Shown here: one piece after another, positions 10,937 through 20,496 of the stretch
Numbering within the stretch: position 1 is the stretch's first letter
Layout: every line of letters begins with the position of its first letter
Assembly (NCBI RefSeq): GCF_937616625.2
Contig: NC_065574.1
Span: 53,658,052 to 53,722,051, forward strand
Direction of reading: 5' to 3'
Source: Mercurialis annua
Taxonomy: Eukaryota; Streptophyta; Magnoliopsida; Malpighiales; Euphorbiaceae
Length of the DNA: 64,000 nucleotides
The notes under the pieces: model-generated
Told to the model about the DNA's origin: nothing
The model's input: only the letters and a program-made list of their open reading frames with translations
Databases searched by the model: none
Made by a program: the position numbers and the translations under genes

Positions 10937-11515
10937 TAGACATTGGCAATTCGTGTCTGCGAGTCATAAACGGGCCAGACCGTTTAGACACGGACACAAT
11001 TAGCCTAAACACGAACACGACACGATTATTAATCAGGTTTAATATGCAAAACCCAAACACGACACGATTATTACGCGGGTTACACGACACGACCCGTATA
11101 AACACGTTTATCTAATAGTGTTAACGAATCAATCCGTTTAAAGTGACACGTTTAAACCCATTTAATTATTTAAATACTTTTTAGATTTATTTAATATAAT
11201 ATTAAAAGAATTACTATTATATTTTGAGATAAATACTATTATAATTATATATAATTTAAAAAATTAATAAAAATTAAAAATTTAATAACATTTAAATTAT
11301 AAAAACAAATATTTTTTTAACTAAAACTAGTTAATCATGTTTAAACGTGTTTAAACGGGTTAGGCGTGTATAACCCATTTAGACACGAAATTAATCGTGT
11401 CATAAACGGGTTGACCCGTTTATGACCCAAACCTATTCACATCAAACCCAAACCAGTTTAACTTCGTGTCGTGTCATATCATTTAATCATGTTGTGTCTA
11501 GAATTACCAAGTCTA
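10937..11515. mobile_element. Non-autonomous hAT-like element (579 bp)
   Basis: Imperfect terminal repeats (left TAGACATTGGCAATTC, right the complement of TAGACTTGGTAATTC) lie between identical 8-bp duplications CCCCCAAC (10929-10936 and 11516-11523). Both subterminal regions are packed with ACACGACACG/AAACGGGT words, which could act as transposase-binding repeats. It has no coding capacity. Confidence 0.8.
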
Positions 11516-11523
11516 CCCCCAAC

Positions 11524-12205
11524 CAAGCGAAGCCACAAGTAATTCACAATTTCAAAGATATGACAAAAGATACACATGAGATATAATTCAGATAATATAA
11601 GCGCTAAACAGAACTACTAAATTATGGATCGAATTCTTCCACAAGCATTACCACTTTCTTGATTATCAAAAAAAAAAGATAAAAGATAAAAGATAAAAGA
11701 TTTTTATTTTTATTTTTTTATTTATTTAGTCATTTTAAAATTTTTCTATTCAATAAATTATGTACTTATAAATTCATGTTTATTTGGTATTTGATTGTGT
11801 GATTTATTTTGTCAATTTATCAAGTTAGGTAGATTTTAATTTTCATGTCACATGCATTTTTACAGCGACTATAATGAAAACTTTTTTCCATTTAAAAAAT
11901 CTAAAACTTTAAAATAAATCAAATATATAAACTAAAAAAATGTAAACATTTAGAAAAAATATCTTATAAATTAAATTTTAAAAGTTTAAGGATGTAAAGA
12001 TGGGTTTACTTTTAGAAATATACATTAGTTTTATCTTCTTTAAATTTAAATACATCAATTTTGAAAATTAATATATGAAACCATTTTGTATTTTTGTCGG
12101 TTTTAACTGAACCGATCTAATTACTAATCTATTTGGTCGGTTTGATTTTAATTTTTTTTCTTTTATTTCTATTTCGGTTTTGGTTAGAGTTCCTTCACCA
12201 AAAAT
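11524..12205. other. Intergenic, no gene seen
   Basis: AT-rich, with a short AAAAGAT tandem repeat near 11678-11702. It lies upstream of the first gene of the tandem array. I see nothing further. Confidence 0.5.
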
Positions 12206-12465
12206 ATAACCCGCAGGTGAATTGATACCACTTCCCTCTCAAAAATAACTACCTTCCTAACGGCAACAATTAACAGAGCCCATCAACATCACCATTTTCA
12301 AAACCCACAATTTGCCGCCTCCGTCTCACTTCCAAAACCAAGAAAACTCTCAAAATTTCAATTCAATCCGTCTCTTCAAATTCTCTCAAAATTTCTCTGT
12401 ATTCTACATTTTGGGTTCTTGATTTTTTTTCTGTTCTTGAACATTTCTTTAAAAATCAATCAAGA
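12206..12465 (+). promoter_or_regulatory. Duplicated 5' leader of array gene 1
   Basis: Starts ATAACCCGCAGGTGAATT and contains AACGGCAACAATTAACAGA, then TTTGCCGCCTCCGTCTC, AAGAAAACTCTCAAAATTTC and finally CAATCAAGAATGG over the start codon. The same ordered words precede genes 2 and 5, and the later ones precede genes 3 and 4. This marks a promoter and 5' UTR block copied with the genes. Regulatory function is inferred. Confidence 0.6.
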
Positions 12466-13782
12466 ATGGAGGAAGAAGACGACGACGACGACCTCGAGCC
12501 AATAGACGAAGACGATCAAGAATATAAACCAGAGAACAAAGACGAAGAAGTGAAGAAGAATTTAGCCGAATCCATAGCTTATGCATTAGAACACGTAGAG
12601 AAACTAAAATTAAGACGTGCCAAGAGAAAACCACTTCAAGAAGCCAATTTTCAAGCCCTAAAGAATCGCCCTCATCAATTCTTTAATCTTTCCGATGAAG
12701 AGAAAAAAAAGATGTCGGATCGCCTCGAAAAGAAGATCCTAACGTTCGTATTCCCGAAAAAAGCTGACGATGACATCCCACCGCCGTGTTTTAGACCCCC
12801 GAAACACCCTTTTCCGCCGGTAGATTTGATGCCAGTTACAGAACCACCGCAGGATCTTGAGAAACCGACGAGGAAACGTAAGCTTCTGGAGGACAACTGG
12901 TTCGATAATCGTAAAAGAGCGAAGAGAGAAGAGCGACAAAAGAAATTTAACAAAGATTACAGAGAGATGTTTGATAATTCTAAGTTTATTAGCATGAAAA
13001 AACTTTGTGATATGAATAAAAGCTTCGTTACTAGGAAGGGGATTCAGAATCTGAAAGAGAAGATTTACGCGGTTTTGTACGAAGGTGACGGTATAGTTTT
13101 CAAGAATTACATTAAAGAATCAAGAGACTCGATCGATCCGAAGAGGAGCTTCTTAGAGTGGGTTAGAAACTGTAACGATCTACGTAGACTGAAGCTGATA
13201 AAGATTCGAGCGATTTCCGTAGGAAGATCGCTCACTCGTTCTATAATGGATCTTATGTTCTTGATGTCACAGAATATGAGTGATGAACTAGTGGCTAAAT
13301 TTCAAGCTTTCGAAGATGCATTAGCATGGGTGGATAGAGATGAGATCAGCATAGTGATCTGCAGGGTTCTTGAATTCATCAAATCGGTTGCGAAAACGCT
13401 GAGGCGAAAAAAGGAATCGGAGATCGCGGATACGAAAGGGAAGGAAGTGAGAGTTGAAGGAGAGGGTGATAAAGGTCTTGAAGAATCGTTCGTCGACTCG
13501 TTCATGCATAGGTTGATTAAGGAGGTGTTGCAGTTGGAGCTTTTTTGGGTGTGTAAGAGGTTGCCTTGTTATAGAAGTTTACTGATGGAGATGTTACCGT
13601 TGCTGGAGGATGAAATATGTGGATATGAAATGGATGTGGTGGGATTAGAAGCAGAGGTGGAAGATGATATGGAGTATGCTAAATTTGGTATAGTGTCGAT
13701 GGATTGGAAGGAGACTCTTGAATATTATGAAATGGAGGTGAAGATGGATGAGTTATGGAGTGTGCTTCATCATGTGATGTGA
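12466..13782 (+). CDS. Tandem-array gene 1, unknown family
   Basis: 438 residues in one exon; I do not recognise the family. The first ~30 residues are acidic (runs of Glu and Asp), followed by a charged helix (about 32-52) and LSDEEKKKMSDR near 74. A proline segment with CFRPPKHPFPP follows (about 105-118), then a strongly basic stretch with TRKRK and NRKRAKREERQKK (about 134-159) that looks like a nuclear localisation signal. The shared core runs from DYREMF (about 163) to the end: KEKIYAVLYEGD, SFLEWV, MFLMSQN-like DLMFLMSQNMSDE, AKFQAFEDALAWV, VICRVLEFIKSV, LELFWVCKRLPCYRSLL and a C-terminal MEVKMDELW. It appears mostly helical, with no signal peptide or membrane span. The start is chosen from the CAAGAATGG context shared with genes 2 and 5. 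It is the first of five same-strand paralogues. Confidence 0.85.
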   Translation: MEEEDDDDDLEPIDEDDQEYKPENKDEEVKKNLAESIAYALEHVEKLKLRRAKRKPLQEANFQALKNRPHQFFNLSDEEKKKMSDRLEKKILTFVFPKKADDDIPPPCFRPPKHPFPPVDLMPVTEPPQDLEKPTRKRKLLEDNWFDNRKRAKREERQKKFNKDYREMFDNSKFISMKKLCDMNKSFVTRKGIQNLKEKIYAVLYEGDGIVFKNYIKESRDSIDPKRSFLEWVRNCNDLRRLKLIKIRAISVGRSLTRSIMDLMFLMSQNMSDELVAKFQAFEDALAWVDRDEISIVICRVLEFIKSVAKTLRRKKESEIADTKGKEVRVEGEGDKGLEESFVDSFMHRLIKEVLQLELFWVCKRLPCYRSLLMEMLPLLEDEICGYEMDVVGLEAEVEDDMEYAKFGIVSMDWKETLEYYEMEVKMDELWSVLHHVM

Positions 13783-14194
13783 GTGAGTTGGAATTGAGTT
13801 AACTCAGTGAGTCATGGATGCAAGTAGATTTGTCAATTTGAATTGATTAACAAATGAGTACTAATTAATTGTGATTAGTAATTCACTTTTTTTTTATACC
13901 AGAAATAATAATTGAATGACTTGACTAATTTTAGTGCATTTTGTTCTGCCTGTGGACTGGAGTACTAATTTCTTGCTTTATCAATGAGTAACTGTAGTAA
14001 AAGAACCAATAGGTTAATCAAATAGATTAAACAGAATTTATCAACTTTATATTTACTGAATTATCTAAATGAAAGCATAATTATCTGAATAATGTAATTA
14101 AACTTTTTATGCTACTTTGTTAATTTCAAATCAACTCAATAAATCATTCAACATAGGTTAAATTTATTTTTATTCTTTAACCTTATTATTCTAA
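13783..14194. other. 3' flank of array gene 1
   Basis: The probable 3' UTR is followed by a short block near 14105-14160 (TTTTTATGCTACTTTGTTAA, then AATAAATCATTCAACAT). A related block recurs downstream of genes 2 (about 16850) and 3 (about 19918), so it belongs to the duplicated unit. No gene is seen. Confidence 0.5.
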
Positions 14195-14265
14195 TATACC
14201 CGCAGGTGAATTAATCATTTTCCTTACGAAAGAAAACTAACTTGCATAAAAACCTTTCTTAAGCA
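14195..14265 (+). promoter_or_regulatory. Detached upstream leader fragment of array gene 2
   Basis: ATACCCGCAGGTGAATTAAT plus a following CCTTACGAAAGAAAACTAAC segment match the start of the gene 1 and gene 5 leaders. The rest of the leader resumes only at about 15326, after two transposon insertions. Confidence 0.6.
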
Positions 14266-14273
14266 CCTACAAC

Positions 14274-14730
14274 TAGGGGCGATCAGAAACCAAATCAGAA
14301 CGAAAAACCGAACCGAAATGAAGTTTGTTGTTTGGTTAGGTTGTTCGGTGAGAACGGTTTGTTCCAGTGGATAATTTATAAAAGTTAGAGTTAGGTTCAT
14401 GGTTCAGTTTGGGAGGTTGTAAAATCGAAATATTCAAAAAACTGGCCGAACCGAACTTTTCAAAATTAATAAGGATTTTTATTGACTTTAGATCTAAATT
14501 TTAGGGCTTTTTTGTTGTTTTGCCTAAAATTTTAAGATTTTTAAATAATTTTAGAAATAGCTCAAACTGAATTTTAAAATCAGAACCAACCAAATCGATT
14601 AAAAAAATTGGTAAAATAAATTCATGTGTTTGGTAAAAAAAACTACGGTTCAATCGACTATTTAGAAAATTTTAAACCGTCGATTTTGGTCGATTTGGAA
14701 CAAAAGTGAACCAACTGTTGCTCACTCCTA
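14274..14730. mobile_element. Degraded hAT-like element
   Basis: Left end TAGGGGCGATCAG and right end the complement of TAGGAGTGAGCA, with AACCGAAC/GGTTCGGT-type subterminal words. The flanking 8-mers CCTACAAC and CCCACAAG agree at six positions. It matches the TAGGGGTGAGC class of plant hAT elements and has no coding capacity. Confidence 0.6.
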
Positions 14731-14896
14731 CCCACAAGCAACTCAGTAACTTTAGAAATTAAATTAAATTTTTATTTTTGATAATCAAATATTTTTGATA
14801 AAGTTGATTATTCTAATTACTTTAAGAAATTGTTTGACGAAATTATAGTAAAAAATTTGATTAATTATTTCAATTTTTAATTCAACTAACAAATTC

Positions 14897-15314
14897 GGGT
14901 TATTAGCCAAAATGGTACCCAACCTTCGCACCTTGTATCAAAATGGTACTCAACCTTTAATTTGTATTAAAATGATACCCAACCTTCTAATGTTTGTATC
15001 AAAATGGGTTTTTAAATATTTTCCGGCTACTTTTGATGACGTGGCAACCGGAAAATTAATTTTTTATATTTTTGCCACATCTCATGACAAATAAGATTTT
15101 ATATAATTTTAAAAATTAAAACGAACTCTTATTTTACATCAATAAAAAAATTATTTTTCCGATTGACACGTCAATAAAAAGTGGCTGAAAAATGCTAAAA
15201 AAACCATTTTGAAACAAATGTTAGAAGGTTGGGTACTATTTTGATACAAATTAAAGGTTGGGTACCATTTTGAAATAATGTGCGAAGGTTGAGTACCATT
15301 TTGGCTAATGACCC
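14897..15314. mobile_element. Mutator-like MITE (418 bp) in gene 2 promoter region
   Basis: Long terminal inverted repeats starting GGGTTATTAGCCAAAATGGT (the right end is the near complement) contain repeated GGTACCCAACCTT words. The flanking 9-bp duplication AACAAATTC is perfect (14888-14896 and 15315-15323). A 9-bp duplication fits Mutator-like elements. No transposase is coded. Confidence 0.85.
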
Positions 15315-15325
15315 AACAAATTCTT

Positions 15326-15570
15326 TGACGGAAACAGCGTTAAATTAAACGGCACCAGTTAACAACATATAAATCACATTAATTTACAGTTTCCTCTATA
15401 TTACCCTGAAACAGAAAAATCTCATTTTCATAATCAAGAAAGCTCTCAAAATTTTCTTGAATTTCATCAAAATTTGTTCTTTACTTTCTTCTCTTTCACC
15501 GTTTCTTGAATCTCCGTTGCTTTAGATTCTTCTCTTTTAATTTCTCTGTTCTTAAGAAAACCAATCAAGA
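15326..15570 (+). promoter_or_regulatory. Proximal 5' leader of array gene 2
   Basis: Contains AACGGCACCAGTTAACAACA, then AATCAAGAAAGCTCTCAAAA, TTTCTTGAATCTCCGTTGC and CAATCAAGAATGG at the start codon. These correspond in order to parts of the leaders of genes 1, 3, 4 and 5. It is probably promoter plus 5' UTR. Confidence 0.6.
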
Positions 15571-16668
15571 ATGGATAAAATCAAGAACAACGACGACAAA
15601 AAGGGCAAATCCATTCAAGATTCTGACGAAAAACAGCCGATCAAGAGTTTCAGCGCGGCATTATCAGAAGCATTTCAAGCAATGAAGCTGAGAACGACAC
15701 CACGACGTTACAGGAGGGTTTTCGAATCTGATGAGCGAAATTACAAGCGCATGGTACTGAAGTTTCAGTCAGAAATAAAACTCACGAGCCAAGGAATCTT
15801 GATTAGCCAAGAAAAACAAGTGGAATTGAAAGATTTTAGAGTGTTGTTTCATAAAGCTGAGTGCATCGACATGAAGAAACTCTCTGAATTGAATACAATG
15901 TTCTTTAAGGGTAATCATAAGAGAGTTCATCAGAGCCTGGAAGGGAAAATCTACGCAGTATTGCACAAAGGCGACAGTATAGATTTCAAGAATTATTATG
16001 ATCAAGAACCAAGACAACTCAGAAGAAGTTTCTTTGAGTTGGTTACAGATCGTAAAGATATTCCGAAACCGAATTCTTTAACGGCCCGAGCAGCTAGGGC
16101 AGGGAAATTTCTTTGTGCTGCAGTTATTGATTTCATGTATTATCTGTCAATGAATAAAAGCAATGAAACGAGGGCTAAATTTCAGGCGTTTGAAGATGCA
16201 TTGGGATGGGTAAGTCGAGATCATAACACTGTGGTGATTCGTAGGGTTCTTGATTTGATCAAATCATTAGAAAAGAAACTGCGGGAGAAAAGTTCGATGA
16301 TGGCAGACAAAATGAAAGCTCATGATGAGGAAGATGATCTTAAAGAATCGTTTGCTGATCCGATTATGTTCCAGTTGATTAAACAGATTTTTGAAGTGGA
16401 GCTTTTCTGGATGTACAAAAGGTTGCCTTGCGCTAGAAGTTTACTGGTGGGTGAGCTGCCATTAATGGAGAATGAATTAAGGAAATATAATGTGTCAGTA
16501 ATGAAGGTGGAAGACAAGATAAATGCCGCGATTTTCGATGGTGAATTCGGTGATTTCTTTCTGTTTCAGAGCGATCGGGTTGATTATATGGACTTGCACT
16601 CGAAGAATGATATGTTGTGGGATGATTCGGATGAACTTTGCTGTGCACCAAACTGGTTTCCTATGTAA
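15571..16668 (+). CDS. Tandem-array gene 2, unknown family
   Basis: 365 residues in one exon. The N-terminus is Lys/Asp-rich, with the family helix (FSAALSEAFQAMKLR) near residue 28. It lacks the FRPP-HP proline segment and the SDEE motif found in its paralogues, so its middle is shorter and divergent. The core is complete: FRVLFHKAECIDMKKLSELN, GKIYAVLHKGDSIDFKNYY, FIDFMYYLSMNKSNE-like helix (DFMYYLSMNKSNETRAKFQ), FEDALGWVSRDHNTVVIRRV, LDLIKSLEKKLREK, LKESFADPIMFQL and ELFWMYKRLPCARSLL. The C-terminus (NDMLWDDSDELCCAPNWFPM) extends past the common end of the family. It looks soluble and helical, with no membrane span. Function is unknown. Confidence 0.83.
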   Translation: MDKIKNNDDKKGKSIQDSDEKQPIKSFSAALSEAFQAMKLRTTPRRYRRVFESDERNYKRMVLKFQSEIKLTSQGILISQEKQVELKDFRVLFHKAECIDMKKLSELNTMFFKGNHKRVHQSLEGKIYAVLHKGDSIDFKNYYDQEPRQLRRSFFELVTDRKDIPKPNSLTARAARAGKFLCAAVIDFMYYLSMNKSNETRAKFQAFEDALGWVSRDHNTVVIRRVLDLIKSLEKKLREKSSMMADKMKAHDEEDDLKESFADPIMFQLIKQIFEVELFWMYKRLPCARSLLVGELPLMENELRKYNVSVMKVEDKINAAIFDGEFGDFFLFQSDRVDYMDLHSKNDMLWDDSDELCCAPNWFPM

Positions 16669-16829
16669 ACAGTATTCATAGAGCTATAGTGGTTACTTGT
16701 TTAGATTTCTAACGTAATTGTAAGGAAAATTTGTGGAACATTATAATAAAACGAGTATAAACTCATTTCTGAATTGTTCATATGGTGATGCATTGTTGCA
16801 ATTCATAAGGCTCTCAACAATTTTTGTAT

Positions 16830-16985
16830 ACAATGTCTAAAAATATACACTTTTTATGCTACTTGAATTGATTTTGTCTCATGGAGATGAGGGCTAATTA
16901 TCCCTTGGCCAGTAAATCACTCAACATTCACCAAGTTGATTTTCAAGGACGAGCTATTAGATTTATCTGAGATTAGTTCACACGA
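16830..16985 (+). repeat. Duplicated 3'-flank block, copy after gene 2
   Basis: Contains AAATATACACTTTTTATGCT, GATTTTGTCTCATGG, CCCTTGGCCAGTAAATCACT, CAAGTTGATTTT and AAGGACGAGCT in order. The copy at 19905-20045 after gene 3 keeps the same order with small changes. This shows that the duplicated unit reaches beyond the coding region. Confidence 0.7.
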
Positions 16986-17680
16986 TGTTTAAAGAGCCAG
17001 ACCGGGCTGCCCGGTTCAACCAATCTAGCCGCGAGCTGGAGATTAGTCATTAGGGCGGAGGTTAGTGTGGTTCGACTATGCAAACGGAAGTTAGTATATA
17101 TGGGCCGACCGCAAGTCGAAAGCGAGTCTGATTTGGTCATTTTAAGACTAATGAATTTCATGTTTAACCACTTCTAACAACAAAAAAAAACTATACGAAT
17201 TGTTGACCAGTTAATCAATAAAAACTCGAAAATTTTCATTAATTCATTTATTTCTATTTTTAAAAAAGGAAATGAACTTATCTATCTATGACTTTAATAT
17301 TTTTGTTAAATATACATCGATTTCTAAATTCTGCTAATGTGATTTATCATCCTTTTGATCTTTTACTGGCGCAATATTATTCGTCTATATATATATAATC
17401 TATCCTACATCCGTTCCAGTGCACACCTACTCACTGATCAAGAAAATACTTCATCCGTTCTTTTTTAAATCATATCAAATAAAGTCACGCTAATTACCGA
17501 TAGTCATAGACTTTGTCATACTAAATTACTCAAATGTAGGGGTGTGCAAATGATTTATTTTGGTTTTTCAATTTTCTAAAATTTAAAACAGAAACAAAAA
17601 CTTGGTAAAAAGATTGAAGTATTCATTTTTAATCCGGTCTAGTTCGATTATTCGATTAATTCAGTTCGGTGCACAAGGTG
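16986..17680. other. Intergenic with hAT-like fragment
   Basis: 16986-17536 shows no gene. It includes a CTTCATCCGTTC word near 17449 that could be a Stowaway remnant. 17537-17665 begins TAGGGGTGTGCAAA and ends in TTCGATTA/TTCGGT words, like a truncated TAGGGGTG-type hAT element. Confidence 0.4.
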
Positions 17681-17735
17681 TCTCGCGTGGGTTTTAGGGC
17701 TAATTCCCAATCAAAAGCTAGGAATCATTCAACAT
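17681..17735 (+). promoter_or_regulatory. Detached upstream block of array gene 3
   Basis: GGGTTTTAGGGCTAATTCCC, then AATCAAAAGCTAGGAATCAT, corresponds to 22601-22648 upstream of gene 4. In gene 4 this block lies close to the leader. Here about 430 bp of transposon-like DNA separates it from the leader of gene 3. Confidence 0.55.
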
Positions 17736-17752
17736 ATGATTTCAATTTTACC

Positions 17753-18166
17753 GGGTTAAATATTTTTACGGCTACTAAATTATAATATTTTATAAAAAAA
17801 GTTACTGAATTAGAAAAGATTATTAAACAGTTGCCGAAATATAATTTTTTTACAAAACAGTTACCGAATTATAAAAAATCATAAAATGATTACCGAACTA
17901 TATATTTTTAACAAAATGATTATCAATTTACTGATGTGGACGAAATAAAGATGTACAGTCATGAAAAAAGTCGGTAATAATTTCTGAAAAAATTATAATA
18001 CGATAACTGTTTTATATAAAAAAATATATAATTCAATAACTATTTTGTATATAATTTGATAATTCTTTTATAAAAAAATTATAATTCGACTAGGTATCAT
18101 TTGTAATTTTTTTAGAATTCACTAACCTTATAGAAGAAAAGCAATGATTCGGTAAAAATTAGCCCC
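17753..18166. mobile_element. Probable MITE between gene 3 promoter blocks
   Basis: The ends are weakly inverted (GGGTTAAATATTTTTACGGC against the complement GGGGCTAATTTTTACCGAAT). The interior repeats GTTACCGAATTATAA-type words in both orientations. It interrupts the block order seen at gene 4. No clear target duplication is seen. Confidence 0.45.
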
Positions 18167-18199
18167 AAAAAAATTGCTACTTTCCCCAAAAAAAATTGA

Positions 18200-18422
18200 C
18201 AGTCCATTAAGTGCAATCTTAAACAGAAAAATTATAACTCTTTTAAAACCCCAATTTTGCCGCTTCCATCTTTAATTTCTTCTCTTCCAAAATCAAGAAA
18301 GCTCTCAAATTCTTCCCAAAATCATTAAACCGTTTCTTGATTTTCTCTCTGTTTCTTCAACCTCTGCTCCGATCTTGGCCTCTTTTCTTTCACAAAGACC
18401 ATCAGTATTCAAGAAATTAATC
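18200..18422 (+). promoter_or_regulatory. Proximal 5' leader of array gene 3
   Basis: Contains ATTAAGTGCAATCTTAAACA, TTTGCCGCTTCCATC, TTTAATTTCTTCTCTTCC and AAGAAAGCTCTCAAATTC, nearly the same order as upstream of gene 4 (22650-22841). It is probably promoter and 5' UTR. Confidence 0.6.
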
Positions 18423-19487
18423 ATGAAGAAATTCTTCCAAAAAAAGAAATCAAAAATCATCAAGAAATTAAGCCCGGAGACGTTAGCGGAGGCACTAGCA
18501 AATGTGGAGCTTACAAAATCACAACCGCGCGTCAAGAAACGGTGTCACATCCATTACTGTAAGCTTTCCGATGAGGAACATAAGAGCATTACTGACCGCC
18601 ACAAACTGTGGCTTCTTGCATCCGTCCGGCAACACCCACCGCCCCCAAAACGATTCAGACCACCGTCCTACGCAAGAAAGCTCAAGATTGACCGTTCAGA
18701 AGAAGAAAATGACTACAGAGAAGTGTTTTGTAAATCTAAGCGCGTTAACATGAACACAGTCTTCGAACTAAACATATATTTCTCTGAAAGAACGGGTCGG
18801 AGTTTAAAAGAGAAGATTTACGATGTTATGCACGAAGGATATTTTAGAGTCTTAAAGAAGGACGATAAAGAATCAAGAATTGCCAAGAAAAACTTCTTCG
18901 AGTTGGTTAAAGATTGCAGGGACTGGCCGAGGCTCAACATTTTAAGGAGGAGAGCAGTAAAGCAAGGGCTTCGAGTCTCCAATATGCTTCTCGATATTAT
19001 GTTCATGATGTCCCAGAACAAACGCAATGAAATCGGGGCGAAATTCCAGGCGTTTGGAGACGCGTTAGAGTACGTAAGTAAAGATGAAGAAACTGTGGTG
19101 ATCAGTAAGATTCTTGAGTTGATCAGAGCAGTAGAGGTTCAACTGAGGTGGAAGAGAAAGACTCTGGGAATCGAAGATGAAGATCTGGTCCAATCGTTTA
19201 TCGATGTGTTCATGTTTAAATTGCTTGCGTGTATTCTTTATTTGGAGTTTTTCTGGGTGCTTGTAAGATTCCCGCGGGATAGGAGCTTGTATGCTGATGA
19301 ATTATTAGCATCGGCGGAACATAAGATAAATAGATGGCAGCTAAAGTTAATGGAGATGGAGGATCGTCTTAAAGCAGCGGCGGCTGATGGTAAATTTGGT
19401 ACACTGCCTCGGTTTTGGAAAGCTGGTGATGGCTATACTCGAATGGAGTTCAAGATTGATGATTTGTGGCGGGATCTTAATGATTAA
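18423..19487 (+). CDS. Tandem-array gene 3, unknown family
   Basis: 354 residues from the ATG at 18423. The open frame extends 16 codons further up with no ATG, and the start MKKF matches gene 4. The basic N-terminus (MKKFFQKKKSKIIKK) is followed by LSPETLAEALANVELTK. Next come HIHYCKLSDEEHKSITDRHK (about 45-64) and PPPPKRFRPP (about 77), then the core: DYREVF, NMNTVFELN, KEKIYDVMHEG, FFELVKDC, DIMFMMSQNKRNEIGAKFQ, FGDALEYVSKDEETVVISKI, LELIRAVEVQLRWK, YLEFFWVLVRFPRDRSL and MEFKIDDLW at the end. Closest to gene 4 by eye, in coding and 3' UTR sequence alike. No signal peptide or membrane span. Unknown function; the basic start could serve nuclear import, which is inference. Confidence 0.85.
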   Translation: MKKFFQKKKSKIIKKLSPETLAEALANVELTKSQPRVKKRCHIHYCKLSDEEHKSITDRHKLWLLASVRQHPPPPKRFRPPSYARKLKIDRSEEENDYREVFCKSKRVNMNTVFELNIYFSERTGRSLKEKIYDVMHEGYFRVLKKDDKESRIAKKNFFELVKDCRDWPRLNILRRRAVKQGLRVSNMLLDIMFMMSQNKRNEIGAKFQAFGDALEYVSKDEETVVISKILELIRAVEVQLRWKRKTLGIEDEDLVQSFIDVFMFKLLACILYLEFFWVLVRFPRDRSLYADELLASAEHKINRWQLKLMEMEDRLKAAAADGKFGTLPRFWKAGDGYTRMEFKIDDLWRDLND

Positions 19488-20189
19488 TCGACTATTTTTA
19501 GTTAATTAATTGTTTGTGCAATTGTGTTTCAGTTTTTCATTATGATTAGTTGTTGTTCATTGCGAATTTGGTCTTGAGATAGATGATGTGAATGAAGGCC
19601 TAATCTACATTCTTGTTCAGTAAGCATTAAGTGTTTAATGAGTTTGTTGGTCTTTTTGGCGCGGATCGAATTGCGAATCTATTAGGAAGTGAATTCTGAT
19701 TATGAGCGTGTGAACTTGATTTTAAACGAGTAATTAAATTGTAAATCTGGTTGATCTTATATAAGTACTAATAAAATAATGACGAAATACTAATAATTGA
19801 ACCAAATTCAAGCTAGTAATTAGGTATTTATAAGTATGAAAAATAAGAAAACAAAGAGTGTTTATGAAAAAAAGAAAAAGAAAAAAAAGTGTTTGAGTGT
19901 TTATCTAAGAAATATACACTTTTTTGCTACTTTGGTTGATTTTGTCTCATAAGGGCTGATCTCTTGGCCAGTAAATTACTCAACAAGTTGATTTTTTGAA
20001 GGACGAGCTGTTAGAATTTCTCTGTGATTATTTCACAATGTGTTTGCAGGGACACTAAATGTATCTGGTGATCAAAATTTAACAAAGATTTTTAGGCTAA
20101 GATGATGACATAGTATCCGGATTTTAGCACTTTTAAATCATTTTTTGGTTGTATTCTCAAAAAAAATTATCACTTGTACATAATTTTAA
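19488..20189. other. 3' flank of array gene 3 and intergenic DNA
   Basis: 19488-19620 is like the 3' UTR of gene 4 (shared words CAGTT-TTCATTATGAT, TTAGTTGTTG and AATGAAGGCCTAAT). The second copy of the duplicated 3' block lies at 19905-20045. No gene is seen. Confidence 0.55.
19905..20045 (+). repeat. Duplicated 3'-flank block, copy after gene 3
   Basis: Contains AGAAATATACACTTTTTTGC, GATTTTGTCTCATAAGG, CTCTTGGCCAGTAAATTACT, CAAGTTGATTTTTTG and AAGGACGAGCTGTTAG. It is collinear with 16830-16985. Confidence 0.7.
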
Positions 20190-20487
20190 GGCCAAATGAC
20201 AAAAAAGACCAAATTTTTAATAAAAATTTCACAAAATTTCAAATCTTTCAATTTTATCCAATTTGTCCTGAAATGCATGATTTCGTTTCAATTTTATCCA
20301 ACTACACAATTTTACTGATGTGGTGCTGATGTGTGGCATGCCACATCAGCGCCACGTAGGCGCCACATGAGTAAAATTACAAAATTGAAACAAAATCATA
20401 TGTTTATGGACAAATTGGATAAAATTGAAATGTTTGGATTTTTGTGAAACTTTCTTAAAAACTTTGGCCTTTTTTGATTATTTGGCC
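20190..20487. mobile_element. Mutator-like MITE (298 bp)
   Basis: The inverted ends GGCCAAATGACAAAAAAGAC and complementary GGCCAAATAATCAAAAAAGG are followed by inverted CAATTTTATCCAATTTGTCC segments. A perfect 9-bp duplication TAATTTTAA flanks it (20181-20189 and 20488-20496). No coding capacity. Confidence 0.8.
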
Positions 20488-20496
20488 TAATTTTAA

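Noticed and set aside
12675..12953. Antisense open frames within the array genes
   Set aside because: Frames on the opposite strand of charged coding sequence are expected by chance. They show none of the family conservation that the plus-strand frames show.
18375..18422. Upstream extension of array gene 3 frame
   Set aside because: The extension has no ATG and starts at TTG. It corresponds to the duplicated 5' leader of the other copies, so the ATG at 18423 is used. The same reasoning moves gene 4 to 22842.
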